A stretch of 64,000 bases of DNA. Origin: Zobellia barbeyronii. GTDB lineage: Bacteria > Bacteroidota > Bacteroidia > Flavobacteriales > Flavobacteriaceae. Every line of letters begins with the position of its first letter. Position 1 is the stretch's first letter. A program made the position numbers and the translations under genes. The stretch is taken from assembly GCF_018603515.1 (NCBI RefSeq), contig NZ_JACATN010000005.1, forward strand, positions 62,001 to 126,000, in the 5' to 3' direction. The notes beneath the pieces are model-generated. The model saw only the letters and a program-made list of their open reading frames with translations, made no database searches and was not told the DNA's origin. Below, in pieces: positions 34,489-43,050 of the stretch.

Positions 34489-34833
34489 ATGTCAACGACA
34501 ACAAAACAAGATACTTTCAAAACAATAAATCCTACTACGGGTAAAGAAATTACATCTCATACTTATATGACAGATGACCAAGTAGAGGAAAGCATACAAC
34601 AGTCTCACAAGGCGTTTCTGAAATGGAAAATGAAATCTATTGAAGAGCGTGGCGAGATTATTAAATCTATCGGTAAAGAGCTTCAGAATTATAAGAAAGA
34701 ACTAGCAGAGTTAATGACCGATGAAATGGGTAAACTTTTATCGCAGTCATCTCAAAAAGTAGACTTATTTATGTTTTCTAAATATCTCTTGCTAATGGAT
34801 ACTAAAAAGCCACTTAAGAAAGTGGCTTTTTAA
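34489..34833 (+). pseudogene. Truncated NAD(P)-dependent aldehyde dehydrogenase
   Basis: Only 114 codons from ATG 34489 against about 455 for the succinate-semialdehyde dehydrogenase family. The first 90 residues match the family N-terminus (TINPTTGKEI, KAFLKWKMKSIEERGEII, ELAELMTDEMGKLLSQS), then similarity stops abruptly at about SQKVDL. The remaining codons (FSKYLLLMDTKKPLKKVAF) do not match and lie partly over a terminator hairpin. The cofactor domain and catalytic cysteine are missing, so this is a deletion remnant. The ATG at 34489 is supported by spacing to the SDR stop. Confidence 0.85.
34804..34831 (+). terminator. Rho-independent terminator inside the ALDH remnant
   Basis: Perfect 11-base inverted repeat aaaaagccact / agtggcttttt with a 6-base loop and T-run. 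It encodes the last codons of the truncated aldehyde dehydrogenase frame and separates it from the convergent gene at 34861. Confidence 0.85.
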
Positions 34834-34860
34834 AATTGTTATTAAGAATTTATCTAAGCC

Positions 34861-35967
34861 TTATCTAAAAGATACGCCTTCTACTAAAGGTTTAAATCTG
34901 AAAATATAAAAAGGTTTAGTCGCAATGCTTTTGCCATTGTTAAAAGCAGCACCTCTGTTCACCTGTGCTGCAGACACATACATATATCCATCTACATGGT
35001 TGTAACTTACACCATCTGGCCAGACCAATTTATCATCTTTTATCATAGTGTGAACACTTTGGTCTTTTGCTAGAACTACAGCAACACTCTTCGTTTCCAA
35101 AGCCGTTAAATATAGATTGCCCTCTTTATCAATAGACATTCCGCCATTGTTGGGTTTTTCTGAATAGGTTTCAATTTTGCTATCCAACAATGCCTCGGTC
35201 AAAGTCTCGTCTACAAGGTCTAATGTTTTAACTCGGTAAATTTTGGTGCCGTTTAATGGACCATAATAAATATATTCAAAACTAGCATCAGCAGTAATTC
35301 CGTCATTCCCAATCAATAAATCTTTACCGTTTACAGCCAAATGCTTTCCGTCAATTACCGTTGGTGTATTTTCTGGTAAGGTGGTACGTGTACCTTCTAA
35401 AACACGACGTGTTTTACCAGTTTTCATATCCACAATAATAAAAGCTGCTTTACTACCATCACCTCCATTACCAATACCTTCATCTGCTATAATAAAATAA
35501 CCATTTTTGGTATCTACCACCATATCATTAGGTTGTGAGATTGCCGGCACTACTGATTTTGGTAAGTAATAAATACGTTCTAAAGAATTAGTATGAGTGT
35601 TCCAACCCACCATTTTTGGTGTTACGTTATCACGTTGTGCCATGTCTAGCATCCAGATAATTCCGTTTTCATCATTACGAATACCTAGAACATTACTCAA
35701 ATAATTATCATCTGTAGTTCTTGGTGTATTCCATTCCAAATTTGGAAAAGGTGTGGTTGTATTTGTTTTTTTATTAAACTTGACCACTCTAATTTCTGGA
35801 CCAAAAAATGGATGATGACTGTATACCAAATCGCCATCATTGGTGAAAGCAATATTCCCCACAGCTTGGTCTACAGTTGCAAAAACTTCTGCTTTGGCTA
35901 ATGTTTTCTGAGCATTTGCAGTCATAACAGAGAGTAGTATACTTAGTGTAATTAGTTGTTTTTTCAT
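34861..35967 (-). CDS. Major royal jelly / L-dopachrome tautomerase-related secreted protein
   Basis: Protein of 368 residues with signal peptide (MTANAQ, cleavage near 20). A six-bladed beta-propeller of the MRJP/yellow family is indicated by LAKAEVFATVDQAVGNIAFTNDGDLVYSHHPFFGPEIRVVKF, LGIRNDENGIIWMLDMAQRD and DGVSYNHVDGYMYVSAAQ. Bacterial members are secreted and of unknown activity. It is the last gene of the nitroreductase/alcohol dehydrogenase/cupin unit and starts one base after the cupin gene. Confidence 0.82.
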   Translation of the reverse strand: MKKQLITLSILLSVMTANAQKTLAKAEVFATVDQAVGNIAFTNDGDLVYSHHPFFGPEIRVVKFNKKTNTTTPFPNLEWNTPRTTDDNYLSNVLGIRNDENGIIWMLDMAQRDNVTPKMVGWNTHTNSLERIYYLPKSVVPAISQPNDMVVDTKNGYFIIADEGIGNGGDGSKAAFIIVDMKTGKTRRVLEGTRTTLPENTPTVIDGKHLAVNGKDLLIGNDGITADASFEYIYYGPLNGTKIYRVKTLDLVDETLTEALLDSKIETYSEKPNNGGMSIDKEGNLYLTALETKSVAVVLAKDQSVHTMIKDDKLVWPDGVSYNHVDGYMYVSAAQVNRGAAFNNGKSIATKPFYIFRFKPLVEGVSFR

Positions 35968-35968
35968 G

Positions 35969-36436
35969 TTATTCGCTCTTCTTTAAATAATCTGGCAATT
36001 CTTTAGATAACCAATCTTCGCGCACAGGCACGTGCACATCTAAATCTACCGTTTTTTCTAAAGCCCAAAATTCGTGAGGAACATTCTCTGGAAAAACAAT
36101 GACTTCACCACCTGAAACAATTACAAATTCCTCTTTTCCATCAATAATAGTCTTGATTTTAACCTTACCGGACATGATATAGGTAATCTGCTCATTAGGA
36201 TGTTGATGCCAAGGAATATGTGCCCCTTTCTCCAAATTGAAGATGGTCATTTGACCTTTTTCTCCATGAAACCATTTACGCTGAATACCTTCGCCAATAG
36301 TTTCTGATTCCATTTCATCAAAATTAAAATGCTGCACTTTTGAAGTCGCCACGGAATCAATCGTATTAACCTGTGCATTTGCCGTAGTACCAGCAAAAAT
36401 TGCTGCTATAAGAAATATTTTAAGTGTAGTTTTCAT
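35969..36436 (-). CDS. Secreted cupin-domain protein
   Basis: Protein of 155 residues with signal peptide (TTANAQ, cleavage near 22). A single cupin_2 barrel follows, with metal-site histidines in HIPWHQHPNEQITYIMSG and the second motif FPENVPHEFWA. Substrate unknown. It follows the alcohol dehydrogenase gene by 30 bases and precedes the MRJP-like gene by one base, so an exported pair is made from the same operon. Confidence 0.85.
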   Translation of the reverse strand: MKTTLKIFLIAAIFAGTTANAQVNTIDSVATSKVQHFNFDEMESETIGEGIQRKWFHGEKGQMTIFNLEKGAHIPWHQHPNEQITYIMSGKVKIKTIIDGKEEFVIVSGGEVIVFPENVPHEFWALEKTVDLDVHVPVREDWLSKELPDYLKKSE

Positions 36437-36466
36437 TTTCTATTTAAATTATTTGACTTATTGCGT

Positions 36467-37474
36467 CTAAAATCCTTCTAAAACAATTTTCCCTTTTGCT
36501 TTTCCTGTCTCTAAGAAAGCATGGGCTTTACGCATATTTTCTGCGTTAATGGTTCCGAAGTTTTCTCCTAAAGTAGTTTTAATTGTTCCGTTGTCTATCA
36601 ACTTAGAAACCTCGTTTAATATGTTGTGCTGCTCAATCATATCTTCCGTCTGGAACATAGAACGAGTAAACATCAATTCAATATGAGTAGACACAGCCTT
36701 ACCTTTAAAAGGCATGACATTAAATGACTTAGGGTCATCAATAAAACCAAATTTACCTTGTGGTTTTATCACTTTTACAATCTCGTCTGCATGCTGCTCG
36801 GTAGCATTTAAACTCACAATATAATCAGGAGCAGGTAGCTTATATTTTTCAAATTCCTCACTCAATTTATTTCTATGGTTAATAACCGAGTCTGCACCCA
36901 ATTCTTTTAACCAATCTGTAGTTTCTTCGCGGGAAGCCGTTCCAATAATGTTCAGTTTTGTAAGTTTCTTGGCTAATTGTACCAAAATAGAACCAACACC
37001 ACCTGCAGCACCAATTACAAGAATAGATTTATTAGCATCATCGGTTGCAACTTCTAATCTATCAAACAACATTTCCCAAGCCGTAAGAGAAGTTAACGGT
37101 AATGCGGCTGCTTCTGCATAAGATAAGCTAGATGGTTTCTTACCCACAATACGCTCATCTACCACTTGATACTGCGCATAACTTCCTTGTCTCGTGAAAT
37201 CGCCCGCATACCAAACTTCGTCACCAACATTAAATAACGTAACATCATCCCCAACTTCTTTTACAATCCCAGTAGCATCCCAACCAATGATTTTCCAATC
37301 ATCGCCTTCAACAGGCATACCTGCTCTTACTTTATAATCTGCTGGGTTTACAGAAATTGCTTTTATCTCAACTAGAATATCGCTTCCTTTTGCTTTTGGA
37401 GTATCTATTTCGATGTCTTGTAGAGATTTTACATCCTCTATTGGGAGGTTCTCTTTGTATCCTATTGCTTTCAT
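36467..37474 (-). CDS. Zinc-type alcohol dehydrogenase / quinone reductase (MDR)
   Basis: Protein of 335 residues in the medium-chain dehydrogenase/reductase family. It has a GroES-like domain at 1-120 and a Rossmann domain with IGAAGGVGS near 155-165. The zinc-binding cysteines of true alcohol dehydrogenases are absent; together with AAALPLTSLTAWEMLF this points to a zinc-free quinone or enone reductase. It starts 15 bases after the nitroreductase stop. Confidence 0.88.
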   Translation of the reverse strand: MKAIGYKENLPIEDVKSLQDIEIDTPKAKGSDILVEIKAISVNPADYKVRAGMPVEGDDWKIIGWDATGIVKEVGDDVTLFNVGDEVWYAGDFTRQGSYAQYQVVDERIVGKKPSSLSYAEAAALPLTSLTAWEMLFDRLEVATDDANKSILVIGAAGGVGSILVQLAKKLTKLNIIGTASREETTDWLKELGADSVINHRNKLSEEFEKYKLPAPDYIVSLNATEQHADEIVKVIKPQGKFGFIDDPKSFNVMPFKGKAVSTHIELMFTRSMFQTEDMIEQHNILNEVSKLIDNGTIKTTLGENFGTINAENMRKAHAFLETGKAKGKIVLEGF

Positions 37475-37489
37475 ATTAGCTTCGTATTA

Positions 37490-38149
37490 TTATATTACCG
37501 TGAAAATTTCACTTTCTGGCAATCTAGATTTTGGAGTTTTTTCAGTTGAATTAAAATCAGATTCAGCTCTATATCCTAAAGAAACAGCTACTAAAGAAGT
37601 GTATCCTTTTTCTCTTAAACCGAATTCTTCATCTAAAGCTTTTACATCAATACCTTCCATTGGTGTAGCATCAATTCCTAAACTTGCAACTCCCAATAAA
37701 AAGTTTCCAATGTTAAGATATACTTGCTTTTCCATCCAATGTTGAAGATCTTTTAAATCGTATTTATGAATACCTGTAAAAGCTTTTACAGCACCTAAAA
37801 ATCCGTTTTTAATATCTTGGTTAGGGAATCTTCCGCTTTCATCTTCTGTATCTGCAATATGCTGATAGTAGGCATCATCTGCATCAATTTTTGAACAAAA
37901 TAAAACAACAGCTGAAGCATTAGTTACTTTTGGCTCGTTAAAACTAAAAAAACCTTGAGTCCCCTTAGCAATGCGTGCTTTACCTTCTGTAGTTTCAGCA
38001 ACTATAAAATGCCAAGGTTGTAGGTTTACACTTGAAGGACTCATTCTTAACAAGTTTTTGACTTCTGCCATATCTGCATCAGAAATTTTCTTGGTGGTGT
38101 CGTATTCCTTTGTTGTGTATCTCCAGTTTAATGTTTCGTGTAAATTCAT
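37490..38149 (-). CDS. NfsB-like nitroreductase
   Basis: FMN-dependent nitroreductase of 219 residues: RYTTKEYD near the start (FMN phosphate contact), SSVNLQPWHFIVAET, and GIDATPMEGIDVKALDE near 165-185. Reduces quinones and nitroaromatics in known relatives. It is paralogous to the nitroreductase at 47688-48320. First gene of the four-gene unit to 34861; TAnnTTTG lies 39 bases upstream. Confidence 0.9.
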   Translation of the reverse strand: MNLHETLNWRYTTKEYDTTKKISDADMAEVKNLLRMSPSSVNLQPWHFIVAETTEGKARIAKGTQGFFSFNEPKVTNASAVVLFCSKIDADDAYYQHIADTEDESGRFPNQDIKNGFLGAVKAFTGIHKYDLKDLQHWMEKQVYLNIGNFLLGVASLGIDATPMEGIDVKALDEEFGLREKGYTSLVAVSLGYRAESDFNSTEKTPKSRLPESEIFTVI

Positions 38150-38187
38150 TTTTATATGTTTTAATAAGGTTAATCCTATTTATATGG

Positions 38188-38195
38188 CAAAGGTA
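38188..38195 (-). promoter_or_regulatory. Bacteroidota -7 promoter motif
   Basis: Minus-strand TACCTTTG, a perfect TAnnTTTG, 39 bases upstream of the nitroreductase ATG. The -33 TTG is not apparent. Confidence 0.5.
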
Positions 38196-38365
38196 AATAG
38201 GAAATAAATTTTTTATAATGTATAAAAAAAGGAGAAGATGGTATAAATAGAGGTTTTTAAGAGGATTTTTATAGAAATATGACTAAAAAGAGGATTGTAC
38301 CCGAATTTGAAACGGACATTAAGCCCTTAAAAATTGATTTATCCTTTAATAATACCAATAAAAAT

Positions 38366-38995
38366 TTATCCAACCCATCTAAAAGTCAAGTTGATTCTAG
38401 GCTGAATTTCCTGTGCAGTTTTTGGTATTTTATGCTTCCAGTTATCTTGGGTAGCGCCTTTCATAATAAGCAGGCTTCCGTGAGCTAAAGGAATATCTAC
38501 ACGTTTTAAATCTTTTCGGGTAGTATGTTTTAATTGAAAAGGTCTGGTCTCTCCAAAAGTTACCGAAGCAATAACTGTGTTTTTACGTTGGTCTCCTTTA
38601 TAGTCTTGGTGCCAATCTACACTGTCTTTACCATCTCTATAATAATTAAGCAAACAGCGTGTAAATTTTATGTTGACCTCCTGCTCTATTCGCTCTTTAA
38701 TAAAAAGTAAATCTGCATTCCATAAATGCATTTTACTTTTTGTATTCGTGTATTTTATATCCTTGGTAACATCTCCATACCAAGCGGTTAATCTAGGATA
38801 GTCTACATTTTTACCGTGAATGGTAATTTGCTCTTGTTGCCAAGGCGTATTTTTAATTAAGCTAGTATACAACCTATTGCTTTCTTCTAAACTGAAGGAA
38901 TTTTCGAATAAAGTAACATCAGCTCCTGGTAAATCAAATTCTATTTTACGGACTTCGTTTGTTGAAAATAAGTCCGCGTGATTAAATAAATCCAT
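38366..38995 (-). CDS. AlkB-family Fe(II)/2-oxoglutarate dioxygenase
   Basis: Protein of 209 residues. AlkB hallmarks: YPRLTAWYGD, iron ligands H129-x-D131 in WHQDYKGD, H188 in NWKHKIPK, and R200-x5-R206 binding 2-oxoglutarate in QPRINLTFRW. Relatives repair N1-methyladenine and N3-methylcytosine in DNA or RNA by oxidative demethylation. It follows the SDR gene by 78 bases in the same direction, so it may share the AraC-associated operon. Confidence 0.9.
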   Translation of the reverse strand: MDLFNHADLFSTNEVRKIEFDLPGADVTLFENSFSLEESNRLYTSLIKNTPWQQEQITIHGKNVDYPRLTAWYGDVTKDIKYTNTKSKMHLWNADLLFIKERIEQEVNIKFTRCLLNYYRDGKDSVDWHQDYKGDQRKNTVIASVTFGETRPFQLKHTTRKDLKRVDIPLAHGSLLIMKGATQDNWKHKIPKTAQEIQPRINLTFRWVG

Positions 38996-39073
38996 CTCTT
39001 TTCTCTCTTAATCATTAGTATTTAAATCGGACCAAAACTCAAATCACCAGCAGCTTTTATGTTACCGAATACT

Positions 39074-39868
39074 TTATAAAATAGAACGAATCAATCCGCC
39101 ATCCACTCTAATAGCCGCACCGTTTGTAGCCGATGCTAATTCACTAGAATAATATACTATGGTATTCGCCACTTCATCAACCGAAGCAAAACGTTCGATT
39201 AACGATGTTGGGCGCATGTTTTTAAAGAAATTCTCTTCAACAACTTCCTCAGAAACATTATCGGCTTTAGCCAAATCTTGAATAAAACCACTTACACCTT
39301 TTGATTTTGTTGGTCCAGGCAGAATAGAATTGACGGTAACATTAGTGCCTTTAGTTAATTCTGCCAATCCTCTACTAACCGCTAATTGCGCTGTTTTAGT
39401 CATCCCGTAATGAATCATTTCATCCGGAATAAATACTGCGGATTCACTGGAAATAAAAATTATGCGTCCCCAGTTTTTCTTTAGCATTTTTGGAAAATAA
39501 TGTCGCGCCAAACGGATTCCGCTCATGACATTAACTTCAAAAAAGCGAAACCAATCCTCATCTGGAATATCAACAAAAGCTTTGGGTTCAAAAATACCGG
39601 TGTTATTTACTAAAATATCTACTTCTGGAACTTCTTTAAGTAATCGGTTAATATCCTCTACTTTGGAAAAATCAGCAGCTATACCAGAAACATTCTCGTT
39701 TTTGGTACTTGCTTTTAGCTTCGCGACAGCAGCACTTACACTTTCTTCTGTTCTGCCATTTATAATAACCTTAGTACCTTCGTTTAAAAAACGTTCTGCA
39801 GTGGCGTAACCAATGCCAGCAGTAGAACCGCTAACAAAGGCGGTCTTATCTTTAATTCTTAAATCCAT
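39074..39868 (-). CDS. SDR-family oxidoreductase
   Basis: Short-chain dehydrogenase of 264 residues: VSGSTAGIGYATA with GxxxGxG near 12-18, NNTG in place of the usual NNAG, FISSESA with the catalytic serine, and YGMTK (Y-x-x-x-K). The ending GAAIRVDGG is typical of FabG-like SDRs. Encoded 19 bases after the aldo/keto reductase stop, so co-transcribed with it. Substrate unknown. Confidence 0.88.
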   Translation of the reverse strand: MDLRIKDKTAFVSGSTAGIGYATAERFLNEGTKVIINGRTEESVSAAVAKLKASTKNENVSGIAADFSKVEDINRLLKEVPEVDILVNNTGIFEPKAFVDIPDEDWFRFFEVNVMSGIRLARHYFPKMLKKNWGRIIFISSESAVFIPDEMIHYGMTKTAQLAVSRGLAELTKGTNVTVNSILPGPTKSKGVSGFIQDLAKADNVSEEVVEENFFKNMRPTSLIERFASVDEVANTIVYYSSELASATNGAAIRVDGGLIRSIL

Positions 39869-39887
39869 GTTTTGTTTCTTTTAAAAA

Positions 39888-40832
39888 TTACTTACTAGCT
39901 ATTTCTAATAATTCTAAATCCTCTCTATCTAAATTCAACTTTGGAGCATCAAACAAAGTTTGTAATTGACTTTTACTAGTAGCACTAACAATTGGTGCTG
40001 CAATGTGTGGTTTAGCCATTAACCAAGCTAAAGATACCGTTGCCGGTTTGCTGTTATATTTTTCCGAAATGGTATCCAAAGCCTTAATTATATTCAAACC
40101 TTTCTCGTTCAAATATTTTCTTACGCCTTCTCCACGTACACTTTTATTCAAATCGTCCTCAGAACGGTATTTACCTGTTAGAAATCCACTTGCAAGTGAA
40201 TAATATGGCATAACACTTAAACCGTGGTTATCTACCAAATCCGCATATTGAGACTCATAATTACCACGTTCAACCAAATTATAATGCGGTTGTAATGCTA
40301 CATATTTAGGAAGATTGTTTTCTTCAGAAATTCTAAATGATTCCAGCAACCTTTCTGGCGATAAGTTTGACGCAGCAATGTGGCGCACCTTACCCGCTTT
40401 AATAATTTCATCATAAGCAGATAATGTTTCTTCTACAGGTGTAACATTATCGTCAAAATGAGTGTAATACAAATCTATATGGTCTGTTTGTAATCGTTGC
40501 AACGACTCATCTACGGACTTTAAAATATGCTTTTTGCTAATATCATTTGGGTGCTCCTTAGTTTCAGAACCCACTTTGGTAGCAACAACCAATTGATTTC
40601 TGTTGCTTCGTGATTTCATCCATTTACCAATTATAGCTTCAGACTGTCCACCTACACCATTAACCCACCAACTATAGGTATCTGCCGTATCCAAAAAGTT
40701 AAAACCTGCATCTACAAATGCATCTAGGATTTCAAAAGACTGTTTTTCGTCTAATGTCCATCCAAATACATTTCCACCAAAATTGATTCTAGCTACTTCT
40801 AAATCGGTATCTCCTATGTTTACTTTTTTCAT
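39888..40832 (-). CDS. Aldo/keto reductase
   Basis: NADPH-dependent reductase of 314 residues. The TIM barrel has the tetrad in DTADTYSWW (D, Y), ATKVGSE (K) and YYTHFDD (H). GVRKYLNEKG and the SATSKSQLQ loop bind NADPH. It is the first gene of a unit reaching 38366 and is divergent from the AraC gene at 41063. A plausible -33/-7 promoter (TTG, 20 bases, GACCTTTG; 40930-40960) precedes it. Confidence 0.9.
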   Translation of the reverse strand: MKKVNIGDTDLEVARINFGGNVFGWTLDEKQSFEILDAFVDAGFNFLDTADTYSWWVNGVGGQSEAIIGKWMKSRSNRNQLVVATKVGSETKEHPNDISKKHILKSVDESLQRLQTDHIDLYYTHFDDNVTPVEETLSAYDEIIKAGKVRHIAASNLSPERLLESFRISEENNLPKYVALQPHYNLVERGNYESQYADLVDNHGLSVMPYYSLASGFLTGKYRSEDDLNKSVRGEGVRKYLNEKGLNIIKALDTISEKYNSKPATVSLAWLMAKPHIAAPIVSATSKSQLQTLFDAPKLNLDREDLELLEIASK

Positions 40833-40929
40833 TTTCTAAGTTTTTTTTAGGTTCCTTTTCACCTTAAAAAAGTTCTCCAATAATCTATATTCAAAATATA
40901 TTGAATGAATAAATACTTCTAAGGCTTTA

Positions 40930-40960
40930 CAAAGGTCTGAACAAAACACTACACAAACAA
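40930..40960 (-). promoter_or_regulatory. Putative promoter of the aldo/keto reductase operon
   Basis: On the minus strand a TTG (40960-40958), a 20-base spacer and GACCTTTG (40937-40930). This differs by one base from the Bacteroidota consensus TTTG-N19/20-TAnnTTTG. Located 98 bases before the ATG. Confidence 0.4.
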
Positions 40961-41020
40961 GGTAGATTAAAAGGATATAATTGTATTTAACAAGGTTTTA
41001 AGGACTATAAAAAACTACCG

Positions 41021-41044
41021 TGTGCGCACAATGTTGTACTTTTG
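41021..41044 (+). promoter_or_regulatory. AraC-gene promoter with palindromic operator candidate
   Basis: TACTTTTG at 41037-41044 fits the TAnnTTTG -7 element, and a perfect 10-base palindrome TGTGCGCACA at 41021-41030 lies immediately upstream of it. A -7 box here places transcription start near 41050 and rules out the TTG start at 41042, favouring ATG 41063. The palindrome could be an operator shared with the divergent reductase operon. Confidence 0.5.
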
Positions 41045-41062
41045 TTTAATAAACAGCATGTT

Positions 41063-41959
41063 ATGCAGATATTAGAAGCCTACAAACCTTTTGAAATACA
41101 AGAATTAGAGTTAACGGATTGGAAACAACGCCCGGTTAAGAACAATTTTTTTGAGTTGGTTTTGATTCAGGACGGTGAGGGTACTCAGTGCATAAATTAT
41201 AATCACCACAGTTATAGCAGAGGCAGTATGTTTTTACTTCCTCCGTTACAATGCCATTCCTTTACCATAGAAAAGGCTACAAAATTTGTGTTTCTGAAAT
41301 TCACGGATTCATTTTTCAAGAATCAAGGCCGAGTCACAATTGAAAAAAACGAGTGGTTTAAAGAAGCGTCTTATATTCTATCTAATTACAACCAATTGCC
41401 GGGTGATATCATTAAAAACGATACAGACCGAAAGCATTTATCTAGTTTGATTTCAATGATTTCTCAAGAATCTAAAAATTACGGCAACGAATCTATTATT
41501 CTCATAAAAGGCCTAATGACTTGTATTATGGAAATTCTTGTAAGAAATATAAAAAAAGGAAGTTTTTACGAATTGCCCGTAAATAACACAGATGATAGAA
41601 TTACAAAAATGCTAACCTATATTAATGAAAATATAGACAAACCAAATCTGTTGAAAGTAGAAAATTTAGCAGAAGTTTTTATGATGTCACCAACCTATGT
41701 AAGCGAGTTTTTCAAAAAACAAGTAAACATGTCCCTAAGAGAATATATCATTAAAGGGAAATTGAAACTTGTAGAAATCAGATTATTGAATTCCGATTTC
41801 ACCCTTACTCAAATAGCCGATGACTTAGGTTTTACTGATGTTAGTCACCTTTCAAAAACATTTAAACGCTATGCTGGTACTTCTATACGAGAGTTTAAAA
41901 ACAATGGAGAATATATGTTATTGAAACGAAATTCTTGCGCTACAGCTGTACAAGCTTAG
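41063..41959 (+). CDS. AraC-family transcriptional regulator
   Basis: Protein of 298 residues from ATG 41063; the longer frame begins with TTG 41042 inside the -7 promoter box. N-terminal cupin-like domain (about 25-100), linker, then double HTH near 185-285 with QIADDLGFTDVSHLSKTFKRYAG. Clear paralogue of the regulator at 30551-31414. Divergent from the aldo/keto reductase/SDR/AlkB unit, which it probably regulates. Confidence 0.92.
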   Translation: MQILEAYKPFEIQELELTDWKQRPVKNNFFELVLIQDGEGTQCINYNHHSYSRGSMFLLPPLQCHSFTIEKATKFVFLKFTDSFFKNQGRVTIEKNEWFKEASYILSNYNQLPGDIIKNDTDRKHLSSLISMISQESKNYGNESIILIKGLMTCIMEILVRNIKKGSFYELPVNNTDDRITKMLTYINENIDKPNLLKVENLAEVFMMSPTYVSEFFKKQVNMSLREYIIKGKLKLVEIRLLNSDFTLTQIADDLGFTDVSHLSKTFKRYAGTSIREFKNNGEYMLLKRNSCATAVQA

Positions 41960-41962
41960 TCC

Positions 41963-42550
41963 TCAGAAAAACATATCAATATTATTTCTAGATACTCCAC
42001 GTTTCCAAGCGATACTTGAACCCATACTAGGATATTGATTAGGACTAACTTCTTTACCCTCCATTATTGCATCTAATGCAGTATAGAGATCCTCTCCGGT
42101 TGCTGGTTGAATACCAGGTCTGGTCATATCAAAACGACCCGTATAGACACACTCCAGATTACCATCAAAAACAAATAGATCAGGATTACTTTCTGCACCA
42201 TAGTCTAATGCTACATCTTGATATTCATCATAAAGATAAGGGAAGGGGTATTTATTATATTTTGCCATTTGAGCCATAAAAAACGGGTCATCTTGAGGGA
42301 ATTTTTTAATATCATTACTACTAATTGCAATGAACTGCATTCCTAAAGGCTGATACTCATTTGCCAATTCAACCAGTTTAGAATTTATATGTTGTACAAA
42401 CATACAGTGGTTACAAAGAAACAAGACCACTGTAGCTATATCAGACTTTAATTGAGATAACGTTACTACCTCACCAGATACCGTATCGGGAAGTTTAAAG
42501 TTAGGGGCTTTTTTCCCCAATTCCATCATGCTAGACAATACAAACGTCAT
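41963..42550 (-). CDS. Thioredoxin-like (AhpC/TSA-type) protein with CxxC
   Basis: Protein of 195 residues with a thioredoxin/peroxiredoxin fold: LGKKAPNFKLPDTVSGEVVTL, then the redox site CNHC (about 46-49) in VVLFLCNHCMFVQH, FIAISSNDIKKFPQDDP and PDLFVFDGN. It probably reduces peroxides or disulfides; the family is often annotated as redoxin of unknown partner. It is convergent with the AraC gene. The ATG at 42550 lies in one copy of a 29-base tandem repeat (see that entry). Confidence 0.85.
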   Translation of the reverse strand: MTFVLSSMMELGKKAPNFKLPDTVSGEVVTLSQLKSDIATVVLFLCNHCMFVQHINSKLVELANEYQPLGMQFIAISSNDIKKFPQDDPFFMAQMAKYNKYPFPYLYDEYQDVALDYGAESNPDLFVFDGNLECVYTGRFDMTRPGIQPATGEDLYTALDAIMEGKEVSPNQYPSMGSSIAWKRGVSRNNIDMFF

Positions 42551-42591
42551 GATTTAATTTTTCGGGAACTAAACGTCCTGGTTTAATTTTT
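42542..42591. repeat. Imperfect tandem repeat over a start codon
   Basis: Two 21-base copies, aaacgtcatgatttaattttt (42542-42562) and aaacgtcctggtttaattttt (42571-42591), differ at two positions and are spaced by a period of 29. The first holds the ATG of the thioredoxin-like gene on the minus strand; in the second the ATG has become AGG. It looks like a duplication of the translation start region. Confidence 0.85.
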
Positions 42592-43050
42592 TAGCTATAT
42601 ATCCTATGGCTATCTTTTTGAAATTTTTAATTTTCAACACAACTTAACAAGTTGCAAATCCTCAATTTTTAAGTTAAGAATAATTAGAGTGAATTTATGT
42701 ACAAATAAAGGTTTTTTAAATGATTTTCTGTATGCTATGCTATTTCACAGCCTGTTTTTACCCCAAAATTGTACATTTTTTGAGGATTTAATAGTAAAAC
42801 CCTCAATATTTTCCTTTTTTAATACCTAAAGCTTTAATTTTTATCAAAATATACCTGATATTTTTTAAACTGAAACCCCCAAAAAACGATAATTAGGGCA
42901 CATTATTAAGTCATATTCGTGCAACAATACGATATTTTAACATTTTAAAAGGCAGTTTTAAACAATAGTTTCTAAAATTTTACAATTTTTTGCGCTAATT
43001 TATTGAAGATAAAATCATGAATAAACCTAGCTCATCAATACGGCAAATAA
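42592..43050. other. AT-rich intergenic region, no gene seen
   Basis: About 460 very AT-rich bases between the thioredoxin-like start and the LysR stop. Short repeated phrases such as cctcaa plus T runs occur, but I find no convincing open frame, RNA gene or strong hairpin. It must contain the promoter of the thioredoxin-like gene. Confidence 0.35.

Noticed and set aside
41042-41065. TTG 41042 as the AraC start
   Set aside because: The codon overlaps the TAnnTTTG -7 motif; the ATG at 41063 fits the promoter and family length.
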